Of a stretch of 64,000 bases of DNA, positions 8,461 through 17,763 are shown piece after piece. The notes under the pieces were generated by a model. That model was not told the DNA's origin. It was given only the letters and a program-made list of their open reading frames with translations, and searched no databases. Every line of letters starts with the position of its first letter. Within the stretch, counting starts at the first letter, position 1. The position numbers were made by a program, and so were the translations under genes. This stretch comes from Streptomyces sp. V2I9 (GTDB taxonomy: Bacteria > Actinomycetota > Actinomycetes > Streptomycetales > Streptomycetaceae). The stretch is taken from contig NZ_JAUSZJ010000002.1 of the NCBI RefSeq assembly GCF_030817475.1, positions 4,416,626 through 4,480,625 on the forward strand, in the 5' to 3' direction.

Positions 8461-9143
8461 TGCCGGGGCCCCTCCCCGTCCGGTGCCGCCGCGCCGGCGC
8501 CCCGGTCCTCCAGGTATCTCGTGTGGGAGCGCTGGCGCGACTCCTCCGCCTCGCGCAGCCCGTCCACCTGACCCTGTGCCTCCCCGTGCAACAGCGCCAC
8601 CTGCCGCTCCAACTCCTCCTCCGGCGACCGCGCCCCCGGCGCGAGCCGCGTCCACCACCGGGTCCGCAGATACGTGTCGACGGACTCCGGAACGTCGCGG
8701 CGCACCGCCCGCGCCACCACGTGCAGGCCCTCCGGGTCGGCCGCCAGCGCCTCGGACGCCCAGCCGGGGGCCAGCAGCCCTTCCAGCAGGGCGGTCAGCG
8801 CGGCGAGCCGTTCCGTCGCGGCGGGCGGCAGGTCCACCCCGGCCAGGTACGCCCGCAGTGTCACCAGATCGGCCCGCACCTCCTCGACCCGCGACGACGG
8901 GTCGTCGAACGCCGGGGCGGGCGGCCGGCGCGGCGGGGCGAGCAGTGCGCCCGCCCCGTACAGCCCGCCGACCACGACCGGCCAGTACGCGCCGGCGAAC
9001 CCGGCGAAGGTGAGGGCGAGGCCGCCGAGGGCCGCCACGCTGCCGGTCAGGTTCCGGGCCGACTCCAGATAGCCGACCGCGCGGGCCACCACGCCTCGGG
9101 GCGCCCCGGCCCTCCCGCCCGCCGTGTCCCTACTGGTAGCCAC
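8418..9143 (-). CDS. Membrane protein of the TelA/VWA gene group, unknown function
   Basis: A 241-aa protein. Residues about 33-68 form two closely spaced hydrophobic segments (LTGSVAALGGLALTFAGFAGAYW and VVVGGLYGAGALL), suggesting a membrane hairpin. The remainder is a helical, charged cytoplasmic domain with a coiled-coil-like stretch (EEELERQVALLHGEAQGQVDGLREAEESRQ) and a low-complexity tail. It starts with GTG at 9143 and overlaps the end of the substrate-binding/VWA gene by 14 bp, so it belongs to that operon. I do not recognise a named family. Position suggests a membrane partner for the VWA and TelA proteins. Confidence 0.75.
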   Translation of the reverse strand: MATSRDTAGGRAGAPRGVVARAVGYLESARNLTGSVAALGGLALTFAGFAGAYWPVVVGGLYGAGALLAPPRRPPAPAFDDPSSRVEEVRADLVTLRAYLAGVDLPPAATERLAALTALLEGLLAPGWASEALAADPEGLHVVARAVRRDVPESVDTYLRTRWWTRLAPGARSPEEELERQVALLHGEAQGQVDGLREAEESRQRSHTRYLEDRGAGAAAPDGEGPRQARHPEARKAPPEP

Positions 9144-10896
9144 GGATCTCCTCGAACGCCCCGTCCAGGGAGCCGGGCCCCTCCTCCTTCGTCCCGTCGA
9201 ACAGCCGGCCGCCGGTCAGCGCGGCGATCGACTCCAGCTCCGAGCGGTCCGAGTCGCCGAACACGACCGGGAACACCGGGGTGGCCCGCCGCGCCTCGGG
9301 CAGCGCCCGGTAGAACGCCGCGAACTCCGCCGCCGACCGGCCCGCCGTGTTCTCGCCGTCCGTCATCAGCACGATGGAGGTGAACGCGGACTCGGTGTCC
9401 GGACCCAGGCGGTCGTAGGCCGCCGCCAGCGACGAGTAGATCGCCGTGTCGCCCTCGGCGGTCAGCGCCGCCGCGTCCGCCCGGATCGCCGCCGGGGCCG
9501 CCTGCGGGTCCGCCGGGTCGACGGTGTGCGTGCGGACCCGCTTGACCGTGGACCCGAACGGCAGCAGCGTCACCTCTTCACGCTGCCGGAAGTCTCCGGT
9601 CAGCCCCGTCAGCGCGGACGTCAGCTGCGCCAGCCGGCGGCCCTCCATCGATCCGGAGGTGTCCAGCACGTACACGGTCCGCGACGGGCGCCGCAGCCGG
9701 TGCTCGTACGAGGACAGCAGCCCGTCCGCGACGGACCGCGAGCCGGGGAAGGGCAGTTCGCGGCGCTGCTCGGGCGAGAGCGGATCGGCGGGGCGCGCGG
9801 CGGCGACCACCGGCCGGCGCAGCGTCCGCGCCGTGATCTCCCGCTGCACCCCGGTGGACCGGAAGTGCTCGGTCAGCGTCCGCACGGCGTCGCGGGCCTC
9901 CGGCGTGGCCGAGGCGAGCGCGCTCAGCGGGTAGTCGGCGGTCACCACCCCGTCACGCGGGCGGATCACCGTCAGCCCGGCCCCGTCGTCCCGGTTCAGC
10001 GACAGCAGCACCGACTCGTAGTTGATCAGCGCGTCCACGGTGGGGCGCCGGGTGTACGCGGAGGCAAGCCAGCCCGAGGAACCGGAGGTCAGCCGCTGCC
10101 CCGCGAAGAACTCCTTCAGTCTCGGCGAGGCCCTGCGGACGTCGGCGTCGGTGAGCGCCGCCTGAGCGCCGGAGAGCCCGGAGGCCACCGAGACGAGCGC
10201 GGCGAAGCCGGAGTTGGAGCGGCTCGGGTCGGTCATCCCGTACGTCAGGTCCCCGGCTTCGACCGCCCGGTGGACCTGCGCCCAGCTGACCGCCCGCGGG
10301 TCCCAGCCGAGTCGCCGCACTGTGGCGGGCCGTACCCCGAGGGCGACCGGGGAGGCCATCAGCGGGGTCTCGGAGGCGATCCGGCGGGCGGCCTCCGGGT
10401 CCAGCCGCAGATAGTCGTTGGACGACAGCCACACCGCGTCGAACGCCCGGTCCGCCGTGCCGGACGCCACCTGCTCGACCGCGTCCAGCGTGCCCGCCCA
10501 GGTGGGCCGCACCGTGATCCCGGTCGCCTTCCGCGCCTGCTCGAACAGGGGCTTCATGTCGACGAGTTCGCTGGATGCCAGGACCCGGACGGTGTTCGCG
10601 CGCGCTCGCCCGTCGCCGGAGCCGTCCTTCGCGGAGTCCCGGCCGCCGCCCCGGTCGCCCGCCGTGCAGGCGACGAGCGGGAGCAGCAGGGCGAGAGCCA
10701 GCAGGGGGACGAGGGTGCGGCGGCGGGCGCGATCCGGCCGGCGGTCGCTCGTACGTGCCCGCCACCGCCCGCCGCCGGGACGGTCGCTCGTGGGGCCGCC
10801 GCCGGGACGGTCGCTCGGGTGTGCCGGCCGCCGTCCCGTACGGGGAAGGCCGCTCGTGGGTGCCGGTCGCCGTCGGGGGCCGCGTCGGTCGCTCAT
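9130..10896 (-). CDS. Substrate-binding and von Willebrand factor A domain lipoprotein
   Basis: A 588-aa exported protein. An Arg-rich N-terminus of about 60 residues precedes a hydrophobic signal and lipobox (PLVAC, Cys77). Next comes a periplasmic-binding-protein-like domain (NTVRVLASSELVDMKPLFEQA to about residue 370). The C-terminal VWA domain has the metal-binding motif DTSGS at residues 412-416 and the later MTDGEN. Such SBP-VWA fusions sit beside TelA-like genes in many Streptomyces. The ATG at 10896 overlaps the upstream TelA stop (ATGA), showing translational coupling. The ligand is unknown. A VWA MIDAS would bind a divalent cation and a protein partner outside the cell. Confidence 0.88.
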   Translation of the reverse strand: MSDRRGPRRRPAPTSGLPRTGRRPAHPSDRPGGGPTSDRPGGGRWRARTSDRRPDRARRRTLVPLLALALLLPLVACTAGDRGGGRDSAKDGSGDGRARANTVRVLASSELVDMKPLFEQARKATGITVRPTWAGTLDAVEQVASGTADRAFDAVWLSSNDYLRLDPEAARRIASETPLMASPVALGVRPATVRRLGWDPRAVSWAQVHRAVEAGDLTYGMTDPSRSNSGFAALVSVASGLSGAQAALTDADVRRASPRLKEFFAGQRLTSGSSGWLASAYTRRPTVDALINYESVLLSLNRDDGAGLTVIRPRDGVVTADYPLSALASATPEARDAVRTLTEHFRSTGVQREITARTLRRPVVAAARPADPLSPEQRRELPFPGSRSVADGLLSSYEHRLRRPSRTVYVLDTSGSMEGRRLAQLTSALTGLTGDFRQREEVTLLPFGSTVKRVRTHTVDPADPQAAPAAIRADAAALTAEGDTAIYSSLAAAYDRLGPDTESAFTSIVLMTDGENTAGRSAAEFAAFYRALPEARRATPVFPVVFGDSDRSELESIAALTGGRLFDGTKEEGPGSLDGAFEEIRGYQ

Positions 10897-12173
10897 GAGA
10901 GGAGCCCCCCGGCCGCCGCCTGGTCCGTCGTCGTACGGCTGCGTGCCAACCGGTCCCCGGCGTGCCGGAGTTCGGCGGACAGCGATTCCACCGTGGCCGC
11001 CATGGTCGCGGTCGCCCGCGCCTTGTAGGTGTCGATCGCGTCGAGCGTGGCGTAGATCTGGCCGAACGCGGTGCGCAGGGTCTCGACGTCGACCGCCGGG
11101 TCGGCCGCGATCCGCTGGATCTCGCCGCTCTGTGTGCCGAGCATCTCCGAGTTGCCCCGGATCAGGCCCTCGGTGGTCGAGCGCAGCACCTGTACCTGTT
11201 CGGTCACCCGGCGCTGGTGCTCCAGCGCCGACGCCAGCATCACCGCGATCCGCAGCGCGGACACGGTCGTGGTGGCCGCCCGGTCGACACCCTTGACCAG
11301 CTCGTCGTTGTTGCGCCGCACGACGTCCATCGCCAGGTATCCCTGGGCGCAGACCGCGATCTGGGTCAGCAGGTCCTGGTGCTTCTGCCGTACGGGGAAG
11401 AGCACGTCGGCCCGCAGGGCGTCCGCCCGTGCCGGGTCGCCCGCCGCCTCGGCGTCCGCGACGCGCCGCTCCACGACGCCGTCCAGGGCCTCCGTGAGCA
11501 CCGCGTACTCCTGGAGCTTGCCCAGGGTGTCCCACAGACGGGAGCGTTCGGTGTGCAACGCGGCGTTGTCGCGCAGCAGTTCGTCCTGCCCGCTGCGGAG
11601 GGCGCCGACGATCCGGTCCAACGTCCCCTTGGCGGACGCGTACGTCGCCACGTGGTCGCGCAGTCTGCGCCCGCCCGGCAGCCGGGAGAGCAGCCGGCGC
11701 GCCCCGCGCCCCGGTGTGTCGCGCGGGTCGAGCTCCTCCACGGTGCGGCGCAGCTCGACCAGCGACGAGCCCACACGGGCCGGGGCGTCGCCCTCACCGG
11801 AGGCGAGCGAGCGGACGGTGCGCTCCAGCATCCGGTTGGACTGCTGGGCCGCGGCGCGGATGTCGCCCTGCCCGAGCGCGGCGATCTCACCCACCCGCGC
11901 GCCGAACTCGGGGGAACGGGCGTCGAGTCCGGCGAGGCCCTCCACGTACTCCTCGGCGCGCCGCAGCATGTCGGTGCGCACGGCCTCCGCCACCGGGACG
12001 AGCCCGACCGCCTGCTCGGCGCGGATCGGGGCGACGGGGGCGGGCGGGGTGAGCACGAGCGGGGTGGTCGGCGGGTCGAGCGGCGGGCGCGGAGAGTCGA
12101 GCGGCAGTCGGGGGTCCCATGGCGGCGGGGTGTTCCGCGGCCTGGCGTCCTGGGGGCCGGCGTCCTGATTCAT
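10893..12173 (-). CDS. TelA-like (toxic anion resistance) family protein
   Basis: A 426-aa cytoplasmic, mostly helical protein of the TelA/YceH/KlaA group. Hallmarks are the long helical core with RLWDTLGKLQEYAVLTEALD, RADVLFPVRQKHQDLLTQIAVCAQGYLAMD and VRRNNDELVKGVDRAATTTVSALRIAV. The first 80 residues are Pro-rich and variable. The start is the ATG at 12173, preceded by AGGAG at proper spacing. A longer frame to 12398 is Pro-rich and improbable. The family was named for tellurite resistance but is widespread, and its biochemical function is unclear. It is coupled (4-bp overlap) to the SBP-VWA lipoprotein gene, so the two probably act in one envelope process. Confidence 0.85.
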   Translation of the reverse strand: MNQDAGPQDARPRNTPPPWDPRLPLDSPRPPLDPPTTPLVLTPPAPVAPIRAEQAVGLVPVAEAVRTDMLRRAEEYVEGLAGLDARSPEFGARVGEIAALGQGDIRAAAQQSNRMLERTVRSLASGEGDAPARVGSSLVELRRTVEELDPRDTPGRGARRLLSRLPGGRRLRDHVATYASAKGTLDRIVGALRSGQDELLRDNAALHTERSRLWDTLGKLQEYAVLTEALDGVVERRVADAEAAGDPARADALRADVLFPVRQKHQDLLTQIAVCAQGYLAMDVVRRNNDELVKGVDRAATTTVSALRIAVMLASALEHQRRVTEQVQVLRSTTEGLIRGNSEMLGTQSGEIQRIAADPAVDVETLRTAFGQIYATLDAIDTYKARATATMAATVESLSAELRHAGDRLARSRTTTDQAAAGGLLS

Positions 12174-12414
12174 GGTGACGGTCTCCTGTGCTGCGAGGGC
12201 GGGCCCACCGCCGGGAGAAGCGCCGGTCGGGGCCACGGAAACGGGTCGGGGTGCGGGCGGGCCGGAGGGGAAACCGCGAGAGGGGCCCGAGGCGGTGCAC
12301 GGGCCGGGTGGCGGCGGGTGCCGGGTCAGGAGCGGCACGGGGTGGTAAGGGACGGGGTGGAGCGGGGTAGGGGTGTGCGGGACGGGTCGGCCCCGCACCG
12401 GCCCCGCACCGGTC

Positions 12415-13545
12415 TCAGTCGCGGGCTCGGCGGGCCATCGAGCGCAGTACCTCCGCGGTCGGCACGGGCGCCTGGCGTACGCCGGTCAGCCGCTGGTCGA
12501 TGTAGGCGGTGTGGTCGGCGGTGGCCGCGATGAACTCGGCCGCCGCGCCCTGGGGCCGGAAACCGTGCCGTACCGCCAGCTCCCGCAGCCGCGGATCGGT
12601 GGACAGCAGCTCACCGAGCGCGCGGCCGTGGTCCGTCAGGGGGACGAGGGTGTGGTCGCTGGAGACCGTGGTGTCCGGGTAGAGCACGACCAGGTCGCCC
12701 ACCTCCTGGCGCTGACCACCCATCAGGAGTGAGGCCACCTGCGACTCGTAGACCAGGACGAGGGGGTTGCCGACCCCGCTGACGAAGTCGCGGAACGGCG
12801 CGTCGGTGCTCGTCTGCTGAGCGCCCTGCACCTGGACGAGCTTGCGCAGCAGGGGCGCGGTGCGCTCCACGGCCTTCCCGTCGGCGGCGACCCGGCCGCC
12901 CTCGGCGACGTACGAGGCGGCGGCGAGATAGAGGGCGCCCGAGTTGGACGTGACCGGGTCGGTGCTCGTGATGAACACCGTGCCGCTCAACTCGGCATGC
13001 CCGGATGCCCCCTTGAGCTGCTGCCAGGTGCGGTCGTCCTCGGCGGCCGCGAGATACGGGCCCATGAGGAGCGTCCCCTGCGTGGTCCACGGCGATCCGT
13101 CCTCGGCGCGCAGCCGGGCCAGCCCGTTGGCCGCGAGGACCTCGGCCGCGGTGCGGTGGGCCACCACGACCAGCGGTGAGTAGAACGGGCGCAGCGGGCC
13201 GCCCCGCGCCCCGGCTTTCCGGCTCAGCTCGTCGGCCGGGGCCCCGGAGCCGGGGAAGGCGAAGTCGTAACCCTCCAGCGGCAGTCGGTCCATCGCCCAG
13301 GACCCGGAGGTCTCCGTGTGGACGGCGAACCCCTTGGCCGCGAGGGCCTTCACGGTGTCGGGGTCGGAGAAGAACTCCGCCTTCTCCGACCCGATCACCC
13401 CGCGCACGGTCGTCGTGGCCGTGCCGTTGCCGCCCTTGCTGTCCCGGCCCAGCGCGACGGCCGCGGCCACACCGGCGACCAGCAGGACCGCCAGGACGAT
13501 TCCCAGGATGCGTCTCACCCGCGCAGCGTGCTCGCGGAAACCCAC
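12415..13545 (-). CDS. Substrate-binding-like protein with N-terminal membrane anchor
   Basis: A 376-aa protein. After a short charged start (GFREHAARVRRI) comes a single hydrophobic segment, LGIVLAVLLVAGVAAAVALG, then an extracellular domain with the pattern of type-2 periplasmic binding proteins (VRGVIGSEKAEFFSDPDTVKAL, TSTDPVTSNSGALYLAAASYVAEG, GNPLVLVYESQVASLL). No lipobox Cys is present, so the segment is an uncleaved anchor or an ordinary signal. The GTG at 13545 is chosen because the helix follows at once; GTG 13518 is the alternative. The same strand and similar fold as the SBP-VWA gene suggest one functional group, although 241 bp separates it from the TelA gene. Confidence 0.75.
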   Translation of the reverse strand: MGFREHAARVRRILGIVLAVLLVAGVAAAVALGRDSKGGNGTATTTVRGVIGSEKAEFFSDPDTVKALAAKGFAVHTETSGSWAMDRLPLEGYDFAFPGSGAPADELSRKAGARGGPLRPFYSPLVVVAHRTAAEVLAANGLARLRAEDGSPWTTQGTLLMGPYLAAAEDDRTWQQLKGASGHAELSGTVFITSTDPVTSNSGALYLAAASYVAEGGRVAADGKAVERTAPLLRKLVQVQGAQQTSTDAPFRDFVSGVGNPLVLVYESQVASLLMGGQRQEVGDLVVLYPDTTVSSDHTLVPLTDHGRALGELLSTDPRLRELAVRHGFRPQGAAAEFIAATADHTAYIDQRLTGVRQAPVPTAEVLRSMARRARD

Positions 13546-13824
13546 ATTCCGGGCCGAGTTGGGTGGACGGCAGATGAAGGGGCCATCCCAGTACGCAACG
13601 GAGTCACTCCGGCACGCGGCGGGGTCACGCGGGTACGGGGTGGGGTCACGCGGGTACGGGGCGGGGCCGCCCCGGTGTACGTGGCCGGGGCGCGCCGGTA
13701 CGCGGTGGTCCGGGGCGCTCTCGACCGGTCGGGGCCGGCGCAGCCCGCGACCGGCCCCGGCCGGTGCGCTCACGAGCCGTGGCGCCCGGTCCGCACGCCC
13801 TGTGCGGCATGCGGACCGGGGCCG

Positions 13825-14223
13825 TCAGTGGGCGCCGACCAGCTGCCCGGAGGGGGCGGGGTCGGCGAGGGCCGCCGCGTGGGCGTCCATCCGCTCGGCG
13901 GAGAGGATGGCCGCGGCGGTGTCGGCGCGGGACGCGGCCACCACCAGCGCGCGGCCCGCGAGGGCGTGGGCGCGGCGGTGGAGCTCCGCGGGGGCGGCGT
14001 CGGTCAGCCCGGCGTGCCGGGCGGGCGGGGCGCCGCGCAGCCGGGCCACCTGCTCGGCGATGAGGTCGCCCGCCGTGCCGAGGCCCAGCTCGTCGGTGAC
14101 CGCGAGGAGCGCGGCCAGACGCCCGGCGAGCTGGATGTCCAGCTCCTCCTCACGGCTGCGGTGCGGAAAGTCCGCGTCGTCGGCCGGCGTGTGGACCGAG
14201 GGGCTGCGGATCGGCTCGTACAT
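13825..14223 (-). CDS. Conserved hypothetical protein, helical
   Basis: A 132-aa soluble protein starting at the ATG at 14223 after GGGAGGCC. It is rich in Ala, Leu, Asp and Arg and looks all-helical (EEELDIQLAGRLAALLAVTDELGLGTAGDLIAEQVARL). No signal peptide, Cys or recognisable motif is seen. It lies just downstream of the aminotransferase on the same strand, with 128 bp between them, and could be co-transcribed. I do not recognise the family. Confidence 0.65.
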   Translation of the reverse strand: MYEPIRSPSVHTPADDADFPHRSREEELDIQLAGRLAALLAVTDELGLGTAGDLIAEQVARLRGAPPARHAGLTDAAPAELHRRAHALAGRALVVAASRADTAAAILSAERMDAHAAALADPAPSGQLVGAH

Positions 14224-14351
14224 GGATGGCCTCCCGATGGTGCGTAGCCCCATCCTACATTGGAATGAGTCTAAAGTTGTGCGCCATCCGGAGGAGGGTG
14301 TGGGCGGGATGGGCCCGGCCGTGGCGGAGCAGGGCAGGAGGGGCGGCGGGG

Positions 14352-15563
14352 CTACGGCTGTCCGTAGCCGTCCAGGAAGTTCCCGATCCTGGTCACGGCG
14401 TCCGTCAGATCCTCGACCGTCGGCAGCGTGACGATCCGGAAGTGATCGGGCTCCGGCCAGTTGAAGCCGGTGCCCTGCACGACCATGATCTTCTCGGCCC
14501 GCAGCAGGTCCAGCACCATCTGCCGGTCGTCCTTGATCTTGTAGACCGCCGGGTCGAGCCGGGGGAAGAGGTACAGCGCCCCCTTCGGCTTCACGCAGGT
14601 CACGCCGGGGATCGAGGTCAGCAGCTCGTACGCCGTGTCCCGCTGCTCCAGGATCCGGCCGCCCGGCAGCACCAGGTCCTCGATCGACTGCCGCCCGCCG
14701 AGCGCGGTGGCCACCGCGTGCTGCGAGGGCATGTTCGCGCACAGCCGCATGTTGGCCAGGATCGTCAGACCCTCGATGTACGAGGTGGCGTGCGCCTTGG
14801 GACCGCAGACGGCCATCCAGCCGGAGCGGTAGCCGGCCACCCGGTAGTTCTTGGAGAGCCCGTTGAACGTCAGCACCATGAGGTCCGGGGCGAGCGCCGC
14901 CGTCGGGGTGTGGGTCGCGCCGTCGTAGAGGATGCGGTCGTAGATCTCGTCGGAGCAGACGATCAGGTTGTGCCGGCGGGCGATCTCGGTGAGACCGCGC
15001 AGCATCTCGTCGTCGTACACCGCGCCGGTCGGATTGTTCGGGTTGATGATCACCAGGGCCTTGGTGCGGTCGGTGATCTTCCGCTCGATGTCCGCGAGGT
15101 CCGGCATCCAGTCGGACCGCTCGTCGCACCGGTAGTGCACGGCCGTCCCGCCCGCCAGCGAGACCGAGGCGGTCCACAGCGGATAGTCGGGGGCGGGTAC
15201 GAGCACTTCGTCGCCGTCGTTCAGCAGGGCCTGCATCGACATCTGGATCAGCTCGGAGACGCCGTTGCCGAGGTAGACGTCCTCGACGTCGAGGTCGATC
15301 CCCTTGGTCTGGTAGTGCTGCGTCACCGCGCGGCGCGCCGACAGCAGGCCCTTCGCGTCGCCGTAGCCGTGCGCGCCCGCCACGTTGCGCAGGATGTCTT
15401 CCAGGATCTCCGGCGGGCACTCGAACCCGAACGCGGCGGGATTGCCCGTGTTCAGCTTGAGGATGCGCTGACCGGCCGCTTCCAGCCGCATCGCCTCCTC
15501 CAGCACGGGACCCCGGATCTCGTAACAGACATTGGCGAGCTTCGTGGACTGGATGACCTGCAT
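14352..15563 (-). CDS. PLP-dependent aminotransferase, class I (alanine/aspartate type)
   Basis: A 403-aa fold-type I aminotransferase. Visible features are LKLNTGNPAAFGFECPPEI at the N-terminus, IINPNNPTGAVY (residues 172-183), DEIYDRI with the pyridine-N Asp (205-211), the PLP lysine in NGLSKNYR (Lys238) and the RIVTLP substrate-Arg region near the C-terminus. This combination matches the AlaA-like alanine aminotransferases (pyruvate/glutamate), though aspartate or other substrates cannot be excluded. The start is the ATG at 15563; frames extending to 15761 have Pro/Arg-rich leaders without homology features. The gene runs alone on the minus strand. Confidence 0.9.
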   Translation of the reverse strand: MQVIQSTKLANVCYEIRGPVLEEAMRLEAAGQRILKLNTGNPAAFGFECPPEILEDILRNVAGAHGYGDAKGLLSARRAVTQHYQTKGIDLDVEDVYLGNGVSELIQMSMQALLNDGDEVLVPAPDYPLWTASVSLAGGTAVHYRCDERSDWMPDLADIERKITDRTKALVIINPNNPTGAVYDDEMLRGLTEIARRHNLIVCSDEIYDRILYDGATHTPTAALAPDLMVLTFNGLSKNYRVAGYRSGWMAVCGPKAHATSYIEGLTILANMRLCANMPSQHAVATALGGRQSIEDLVLPGGRILEQRDTAYELLTSIPGVTCVKPKGALYLFPRLDPAVYKIKDDRQMVLDLLRAEKIMVVQGTGFNWPEPDHFRIVTLPTVEDLTDAVTRIGNFLDGYGQP

Positions 15564-15849
15564 GGCCGCGAGCTTACGGCGGCGTTTCGCGGGGTGCGCG
15601 GGGGTTGCTCCGGGTGCACCCCCTCCGGGTCCCGTCTCCAGGGCCGCCCCGTCTTCCATCGCCATGCCCGCCGCCGCCCCGGACCGTGGGATCGCCCGGT
15701 CGGGGCGGCGTCGCGGCTTGGATTGGACGCGTGGACGGCCCCCAGGGGTGAGATGCGCCACGCGGGGGCCGGAAGAAGGGCCTCGGCCCGGCTTCCGCGC
15801 GCTGCGGATGCCGCACGGCGGCCGTGACGCCCTGGACGCCGGGCCGCCG

Positions 15850-16662
15850 TCACTCCGGCAGGCGGGCGCCCTCCGGGAGGCGGAGGCCGAAGTCGTCCGC
15901 CAGGACCCGGAGCACCTCGTCGCCGTCCTTCAGCATCCGTTCCGTGACCGTGCCGTCGTCGGCCGTCTCCACCAGGTCGGCCCCGGACAGCGCGAGGTGG
16001 CTGCCGGCGCGGGTGCGCTGCGCGTACACCGCCTGCCGGAACGGGGAGCGCGGGTGCGTCGCGATGAACCAGTTGATCACCTCGTAGTCCGGCTGTTCCC
16101 ACGGCTCCAGGGTGAACGTGTACTGCGGCTCCCACGCCCCGCCCTTCTCCAGCTGGAGCTCCCACAGCGGCAGCGGGCCGTCGTGCGGCGCGTGGACGAG
16201 GCGGTGGTGGCGCGGCGCGTCGAAGAGTTCGGCGCCCTCCACCAGCTCGATCGGCTCCAGCAGCGAGCCGACCGCGCCGAAGCCGACGTCCGCCAGGTAC
16301 GGGTGCGGCTCCCCGGCCACGTCGACCCGCATGAGCATGTGCGTACGCGGCCGGACGTCGCCCGGCGCGGCGCCCAGCACCACGCGAGCGGCCAGCGGCG
16401 TCACGGTGAAGCCGATCTGCCGCAGCACCGCGGAGAGGAGGGTGTTCTGCTCGTAGCAGTACCCGCCGCGCCCCCCGCGTACGAGTTTCGCCTCCAGGTC
16501 GTCGAGGGCCAGCGACGGCGCGGAGCCGAGGACGGGTTCCAGGTTCTCGAACGGGATGCCGAGCAGATGGGCGCGGTGCACGGACCGCAGCACCTCCAGC
16601 GTGGGACGGGGCTCCCCGGTCCAGCCGATGCGGGCGAAGTAGGCGTCGAGATCGAGTGTCAT
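15850..16662 (-). CDS. nat: Arylamine N-acetyltransferase
   Basis: A 270-aa enzyme that transfers acetyl from acetyl-CoA to arylamines, hydrazines and related amines. The catalytic triad is clear: Cys69 in RGGRGGYCYEQN, His108 in THMLMRV and Asp125 in YLADVGFG. The N-terminal IPFENLEPVLG and the length match the family. In Streptomyces, paralogues work in xenobiotic acetylation or as amide synthases in ansamycin clusters. No biosynthetic cluster surrounds this copy, so a general detoxifying role is more likely. Confidence 0.95.
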   Translation of the reverse strand: MTLDLDAYFARIGWTGEPRPTLEVLRSVHRAHLLGIPFENLEPVLGSAPSLALDDLEAKLVRGGRGGYCYEQNTLLSAVLRQIGFTVTPLAARVVLGAAPGDVRPRTHMLMRVDVAGEPHPYLADVGFGAVGSLLEPIELVEGAELFDAPRHHRLVHAPHDGPLPLWELQLEKGGAWEPQYTFTLEPWEQPDYEVINWFIATHPRSPFRQAVYAQRTRAGSHLALSGADLVETADDGTVTERMLKDGDEVLRVLADDFGLRLPEGARLPE

Positions 16663-16849
16663 ACGCCGACCGTACGCAGCCGGGGCGCCGGCGTGCCTCC
16701 GGCCGGAGACGGACCTGGCCGTCCGGAGGGCCTCGGTCCCCGGACCGAGGCCCGGTGGACCCGCCCGGCCGCGCGGGGTCGGGACCTGTCCGTCGCGCGG
16801 GGCAGGGCGCGCGGGGTCGGGACCTGCCCGGCCGGGCGCGCCCCCTCCG

Positions 16850-17668
16850 CTACATGCCCTCCACCGCCCCCGCCGACGCGATCAGCAGCGCCGTGTCCAC
16901 GCCCTGCTCGCGGGCCGTACGGAGCAGCGCCGCGTCACCGGCCTCCGCCACGGCCGCGCTGGTGGGGTCCTCGGGCGCCGGGCCGCCCGCGTACGCCGCC
17001 GTCGCCGGGGCCATCGCCACGAGCCAGTCCGCCACCAGCACGCCGAACGCCTTCCGGTCGATCTCCGCGTCCGCCACCAGCGCCGCCGCGTGCCGGGCCC
17101 CGGCGAACATGGCGGTCATCGCGCTGAGCAGCGCCACGTCCTGGAGCGCGGCGAGACCCGGATCGGCACCGACGTACCGGGTGGCAGCGGGCACGGCCAG
17201 GACCGCGCGGTGGGCGTCGAAGACCTCGGGGGAGCCGCTGTAGAAGACGTAACCGCCGGCCTCCGGCGCCCCGATCATCGGCGGCACGGCCATGATGCCG
17301 CCGTCCAGGAAGCGCGCGCCGCGCTCGTTCGCCCAGGCCGCGCGGGCGCGCGACTCGGCCGGGGTGGAGGTGGTGAGGTCGACGAGGTCCTTGCCCGTGA
17401 GGTCGGCGTCGGCCAGGGCCTCCCGGACCGAGGCGTCGTCCAGGAGGCAGGTGACGACGAGCGGGCTCGCGGCCACCGCCTCCGCGGCGGTGGAGGCCAC
17501 CCGCGCGCCCGCGGCGGCGAGTTCGGCGGTACGGCCGGGGCTGCGGTTCCAGACGGTCAGGGGGTGCCCGGCGGCGAGCCAGGTACGGGCGAGCGCGGCG
17601 CCCATCGCGCCGAGGCCGAGCAGGGTGAGAGGGGCGGGAGCGGAGGAAGCGACGGTGTGATCAGGCAT
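16850..17668 (-). CDS. NAD(P)-binding oxidoreductase, imine reductase / 3-hydroxyisobutyrate dehydrogenase-like
   Basis: A 272-aa protein with the Rossmann motif GLGAMGAALA at residues 18-27, WNRSPGR just after it, and the DLTTSTPAESRA region (about residues 97-108). The C-terminal helical domain is of the 6-phosphogluconate-dehydrogenase-like type. FLDGGIMAVPPMIGAPEAGGYVFYSG points to the imine-reductase branch, which reduces cyclic imines with NADPH. The ATG at 17668 is the first that keeps the Rossmann spacing. It diverges from an HxlR regulator across about 95 bp containing a palindrome, so it is a likely target of that regulator. Confidence 0.88.
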   Translation of the reverse strand: MPDHTVASSAPAPLTLLGLGAMGAALARTWLAAGHPLTVWNRSPGRTAELAAAGARVASTAAEAVAASPLVVTCLLDDASVREALADADLTGKDLVDLTTSTPAESRARAAWANERGARFLDGGIMAVPPMIGAPEAGGYVFYSGSPEVFDAHRAVLAVPAATRYVGADPGLAALQDVALLSAMTAMFAGARHAAALVADAEIDRKAFGVLVADWLVAMAPATAAYAGGPAPEDPTSAAVAEAGDAALLRTAREQGVDTALLIASAGAVEGM

Positions 17669-17706
17669 GGCGATTAGGCTGGTCGACGGCGCCGGGAGCG
17701 ACAAGT

Positions 17707-17724
17707 ACCCACTATGGAGTGGGT
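17707..17724. promoter_or_regulatory. Inverted repeat in the divergent promoter (HxlR operator candidate)
   Basis: Arms ACCCACT (17707-17713) and AGTGGGT (17718-17724) are separated by ATGG, midway between the divergent oxidoreductase and HxlR genes. HxlR proteins commonly autoregulate and control the divergent enzyme. The GTG at 17719 that would extend the regulator lies inside this repeat, which argues against that start. Confidence 0.6.
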
Positions 17725-17763
17725 GGTTACCTCACGGTGAGCGACCAGGTGGGAGGGGTGGCG

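Noticed and set aside
9124..11028. A 634-aa plus-strand frame opposite the SBP-VWA and TelA genes
   Set aside because: Arg/Gly-rich antisense shadow without domain features.
16760..16850. Direct repeat GCGCGGGGTCGGGACCTG, two copies
   Set aside because: Short GC-rich duplication between genes with no further structure; not reported as a feature.
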